From Blastomussa wellsi (lineage: Eukaryota > Cnidaria > Anthozoa > Scleractinia > Plerogyridae), in NCBI GenBank assembly GCA_947652115.1, contig OX393561.1, positions 36,298,770 through 36,362,769 of the forward strand: DNA of 64,000 bases, read 5' to 3'. The translations under genes and the position numbers were made by a program. Below are positions 61,301 to 64,000 of this stretch, in pieces; the first letter of the stretch is position 1; every line of letters begins with the position of its first letter. The notes under the pieces are model-generated. The model saw nothing but the letters and a program-made list of their open reading frames with translations, searched no databases and was not told where the DNA came from.

Positions 61301-63610
61301 TAATTTTCCTCACTGATTGCTGAGCTGTTAAAGTGAGTATCGTTACCTAACTAAGTTTGAAAAAATAACTTTTAAAAATCACTTGTCGTAAGATGACATT
61401 CAGCCAAGAACTTTGGAAAAACAGGACAACACTTTCACTTACCAATGTTTCCGCCACCTAGTGTCCGTTCATTATCGAACCTCAAACGACAACCTTTCGA
61501 GGTGCAGTACCGCGCTTCTATTTGTTTGTATTTGCCTTTTCCCTTTGACAGCAGGAATGAATCACAAAGTTGAAGAGCCACTGTGCAGAAGTTAAGCATG
61601 AAACCTGAAAATTGGCAGTTACAAATTGTCAAATACCTTATTGGTGCTTACACAGGTACTTAATTTCACGATTTTAGCACAACAGTATTTAGCGGGAATT
61701 GATTTTTGCGATTTCAATAGGCAAATGTGAAAAAGGGCATTCAATTTCGCGATTGAAACGTTCTCAACTTCATTTTATTTTTCAAAAAGTCCAAACTGTT
61801 TAAAACTTAAAGATGAACTGGAAAAAAACAAAACGCATAATTAATTGAAAATTAACTCTCAAGTGTATTATACAACATGGATACGCATTGGTTCAGTAGG
61901 TAGTTCGCGGCACTGTTTCTAAACAAATGTTTCATCTGATCATTGTGATTGCAAATCTACGAATGGATGTTCAGGTGCCAGTTCGATTCCTCTGGTCAAC
62001 CCATCAATTACTTATTACAAGTCAATCATTTTTTTCTGTGATTTGAACTTACTATATGGGGTATAAAATTTTGCGAGGATTTTTATTCGCAGGTCTTTAA
62101 TTTTGTGATTTATTTACAATCGTGAAAAAAACAAAATTAACGACCCACAAAGTTAAGTACCAATAAGGTATCAGTTTCCCTTCAATGGTCCGACCATTGT
62201 TTCCTGATCCTTTACACCATCTGGTTATACCCTATATACATGTATGCTTCTCATTGCCTCTTTTTGTCCTTGCCTTCCAGCAGTCCCCTAAGTGCACAGA
62301 CTTTCTAAGACACCACCACCCCCACAGGTCACCCAAGTCCAAGTTGACAGAATGGTACAGACAGACAGAAAAACAGAGACAAGCTCACAGGCAAGGCATA
62401 CAAACAGACAAGAGCCAGGCAGCTTTAGCACGAAGTACAGACCGACTAATAGACCCTATGCAAACATGGCGGCCGCTATTTTTTGGCCCCAAAAAGAAAC
62501 ATATTTTGTCAAGAGAATTAATTACTTTCCCTTAAAGATTAGTCAAGGGCTATACTAACCAATGGAACCATTTATATTGCCAAAAACATGAAAGCGAGGC
62601 CAGAGTAGCTTTTTCCCTACAAATCTCTTAAATTTAAATCAGTCACAATTTTGTAGTAATTTAACCAAAAACAATGAAACTTCTCAGAGTAGTATATTAT
62701 GCTATTTATTTCCAAGTGTTGCAATCGGAATCTTAACAAACTTGACCAGACTACAGACAACAATGGCAGCCATTTTCGCATAGGGTCTATAGCTAGAGAG
62801 GCAGCGATAGAAGTTTACTATACTGACCCAACATGTAATTCTAAATGTAACTACCATTCACACGTTTTACCTATAACAATATTTTTAACTTACCATCACC
62901 AGCCACCATTGTTCCAAAATTATCTCCAGGCATGTTTGCTGACAATCTGAGATCATTGAGCGAGACAACACAGGCCAGCCATGCCAATGCACTGAAAGAG
63001 ATGCAAAAATAAACTGATCTGGCACTGAACTAAAATACTTTAACATTAAGCTGAGACCATTGTGATTACTTTGCCGTTTGGTTGGTACTTTATAATATCG
63101 ACCTACCAGAGGTTTTCTTGTGCGAGACATCTTAAATTGTCATGTATGCGGTATGAATCACACCTGCCTTCTATTTTTTAAGGTGGAAAATCATCCCCAC
63201 TACACCACCGAGACATGCTGCCAAAATATTTTTTTTGGCCACAAATCCCTAATTCCAATATAAAGGCTAACCCCAAGCAACCTAAAGCTAATTTAGGTTA
63301 ACCGTAATGTTATGTACATGTAGGCTAACCAGAGTACAGATTAATTCCAAATTGAACTCGAAAACGTATGATTACCTACATATGTTAATAGTGTAAGTTA
63401 GTGTAAGTAGTTTGTTTTGTTAATAGTGTTACTTGTAACTGAATATTAAATATTACATTGTAAACAGTTTGTGTGTGTTTGAGTCTCAGATGGCTTGGGA
63501 ACAAAAGGCGATATTGCGTCTTACCTGTCTTTGACGCTGGATTTAAACACCTTCACTAACGCCTTGTAAACAACATTCTGACAGCCATGGATGCCATCCA
63601 TGATTTGAGA
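48124..63610 (-). CDS. UFD2/UBE4-type core fused to a BIRC6-like E2 (UBC) domain; 5' end outside window
   Basis: Twenty-six exons (minus order): 63610-63525, 62991-62894, 61604-61443, 60673-60611, 60176-60080, 59776-59707, 59622-59497, 58655-58521, 58216-58089, 57758-57723, 57108-56959, 56175-56085, 55977-55878, 55197-55103, 55002-54904, 54657-54590, 54311-54101, 52168-51959, 51619-51573, 51492-51402, 50884-50727, 50167-50137, 50014-49934, 49217-49125, 48851-48767, 48278-48124. Together 2766 bases, 921 codons plus TAG, every junction in phase. The first 17 exons give a UFD2 core (DGFMLNFC, REVFANIPEFYVKDM, MEKYSFDPRDLL). An Asp/Glu-rich linker follows, then a complete E2 domain (DTPYSRGCFAFDIYFP, FNPNLYADGKVCLS with active Cys, DPCFNEPGYE) and the helical tail. 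Predicted role: ubiquitin transfer or chain extension by a single-chain E4/E2. No U-box was found. The N-terminus and promoter lie beyond 64000. Confidence 0.88.
49268..49445 (+). mobile_element. tRNA-derived SINE, family 1, plus copy
   Basis: 'ggcgagcgtggccaatcgg' and 'ccaggttcaaaccctcc' are A- and B-box-like; the body 'ttaccagttgggatttttaa' matches the SINE at 11169-11342. It lies in the intron 49218-49933. Confidence 0.6.
51018..51311 (+). mobile_element. tRNA-derived SINE, family 3, complete with target duplication
   Basis: The head GGGAGGCGCAGTGGCCTAATGG ... GGGTTCGAGCCCC has A and B boxes. The body contains 'gggtaaccctgcgatggaat' and the 3' end is 'cttaccttac'. An 11-bp direct repeat CTTGATCCGAA flanks it (51007-51017 and 51312-51322), so it arrived by target-primed insertion into the intron 50885-51401. 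Confidence 0.85.
52772..52907. repeat. Palindromic repeat
   Basis: 'catagaaagtgc..cgtacggatt' and 'aatccgtac.aagcactttctatg' arms, with inner 'gttttcc..aagttttgc' arms and a 'gagcgcagcgaac' centre. Same design as the other palindromic repeats of the window. Confidence 0.8.
53170..53786. mobile_element. Non-autonomous mobile element, copy 2 of 2
   Basis: Nearly identical to 10333-10960 in the same orientation, inserted within a tandem-repeat array in the fusion gene intron. Confidence 0.75.
54402..54465 (-). mobile_element. tRNA-like SINE head, decayed
   Basis: The minus strand has GGTCATGGGTTCGATTCCCG, a B-box-like arm. The anticodon arm does not pair convincingly and the A box is lost. In an intron of the fusion gene. 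Confidence 0.4.
55260..55830. repeat. (CTGT)n / (CTGCCTGT)n microsatellite
   Basis: Long, impure CTGT/CTGC tracts in the intron 55198-55877, broken by a Penelope-like palindrome. The Cys/Leu/Ser-rich ORFs here come from the repeat. Confidence 0.92.
55343..55498. repeat. Penelope-like palindrome without ribozyme core
   Basis: Same arms as 65-270 ('ttggttttatcaactgggtt', 'ccaccgtaaagagatt'), but they meet directly at 'gagattagctctcgaatctc', so the CTGACGA...GAAAC core is missing. It is preceded by the complement of the 'ccgacgcagcaccaca' tail. Inserted in the CTGT tract. Confidence 0.75.
59334..59450. repeat. Short palindromic repeat, diverged
   Basis: 'gttggatatgaaataatt' and 'catctcataaccaac' arms around 'gctaagcgcctcgttggc'. 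Relative of 44031-44143. Confidence 0.6.
61634..62171. mobile_element. Probable MITE with ATACCTTATTGGT termini
   Basis: 'aataccttattggtgctta' at the left is mirrored by 'taagtaccaataaggtat' at the right, and inner stretches ('tttcacgatttt', 'aattttgtgattt') are related. In the intron 61605-62893. No ORF. Confidence 0.6.
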
Positions 63611-64000
63611 CTAAAATAAAAAGTGCTTCACTGATAAATCATTCAACTTTCATAAAAAACACCTCATTCAAAGTTTGTCTTACAGAGATGTCAATGTTAC
63701 ATAGGTGCCTGTTGAAGTAGACTGTCTAGAGATGTCAAGATGCCAAATGTCTTACATTACCGCTGGCTATACAATGTAGGTGAGAAACTGGTTTGCTTCA
63801 TCTTCTCTATTGTGCTACCCAATGCCAGATGTGATGTGATGGAAATGATGGAAAGGAAAGAATCCTCCGAGAAGACTCTTGTTTTACGTGTAGAGTGCTA
63901 GCAGTCTATATTTTCTTAGCATACAGCACGATCATTGATTGTTGACCTGCGAGTCATGAAAACCTCAGGCACATCAGTGTTATGTCCTCAATTTGCCCTC
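63611..64000. other. Intron sequence upstream of the first visible exon
   Basis: No exon with UFD2-core similarity was found; all three minus-strand frames near 63946-64000 are closed. The next upstream exon lies beyond the window. Confidence 0.5.

Larger units (their letters stand above)
54101..63610 (-). other. UFD2/UBE4 core module of the fusion gene
   Basis: Seventeen exons encode about 604 residues that follow the UBE4 core block by block as I remember it: ALAWLACVVSLND and DGFMLNFCTVALQLC, then IEARYC; DQFKLMTEMFHITHSALH with TTTIQRYNKMYR; a helical stretch; REVFANIPEFYVKDMCSWF; VACVAMCPAVREKL; FDIIKLLESLWNR; DEKWKELSTEQR; IIGFLDSLCG with DLKVQNMEK; YSFDPRDLL. In UBE4 proteins a U-box begins shortly after this point. 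Here the last exon ends ...DLRRVMQE and splices, phase 0, to the acidic linker. UFD2 cores act as alpha-helical scaffolds in chain elongation on p97/Cdc48 substrates. Confidence 0.87.

Overview
The window is animal nuclear DNA, most likely from a stony coral or a close cnidarian. The genes have many exons with GT/AG introns. The lipoxygenases are of the PLAT-domain animal type with the R-stereospecific signature familiar from corals. The gaps are full of short palindromic elements, tRNA-derived SINEs, Penelope-like ends and a Ty3/Gypsy element. Species cannot be fixed from sequence alone. No bacterial-style operon or CRISPR array is present.

Layout. (1) 764-4312 (+): last four coding exons of a lipoxygenase, LOX-A; its 5' part lies outside the window. 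(2) 4313-22090: intergenic, mostly transposon debris, with one apparently young Ty3/Gypsy retrotransposon (14881-19404, two LTRs that look identical, one long gag-pol ORF) inserted inside a SINE. (3) 22091-34002 (+): complete ten-exon lipoxygenase, LOX-B (712 aa). Its introns carry MITEs, a Penelope-like fragment and a 200-base assembly gap. (4) 38023-46512 (+): a third, closely related ten-exon lipoxygenase, LOX-C. The reading frame is kept, but exon 6 is cut from 88 to 24 codons. (5) 48124-63610 (-): 26 consecutive exons (921 codons plus stop; 5' end beyond the window) of one ubiquitin-system gene. Its N-terminal part is a UFD2/UBE4-type core. Where a U-box should follow there is an acidic linker and a complete BIRC6-like ubiquitin-conjugating (E2) domain with its catalytic Cys.

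How the genes work together. The three lipoxygenases are a head-to-tail paralogue cluster. LOX-B and LOX-C share exon phases throughout, and LOX-A shares them over its visible exons. They are predicted to make R-hydroperoxides of polyunsaturated fatty acids. The ubiquitin gene is convergent with LOX-C and not obviously linked in function.

The most notable item is the UFD2-core/E2 fusion: an E4 scaffold that seems to carry its own E2 instead of recruiting one through a U-box. Exon borders were assigned by eye from splice consensus, phase and remembered family similarity. No transcript, alignment or database search was run.
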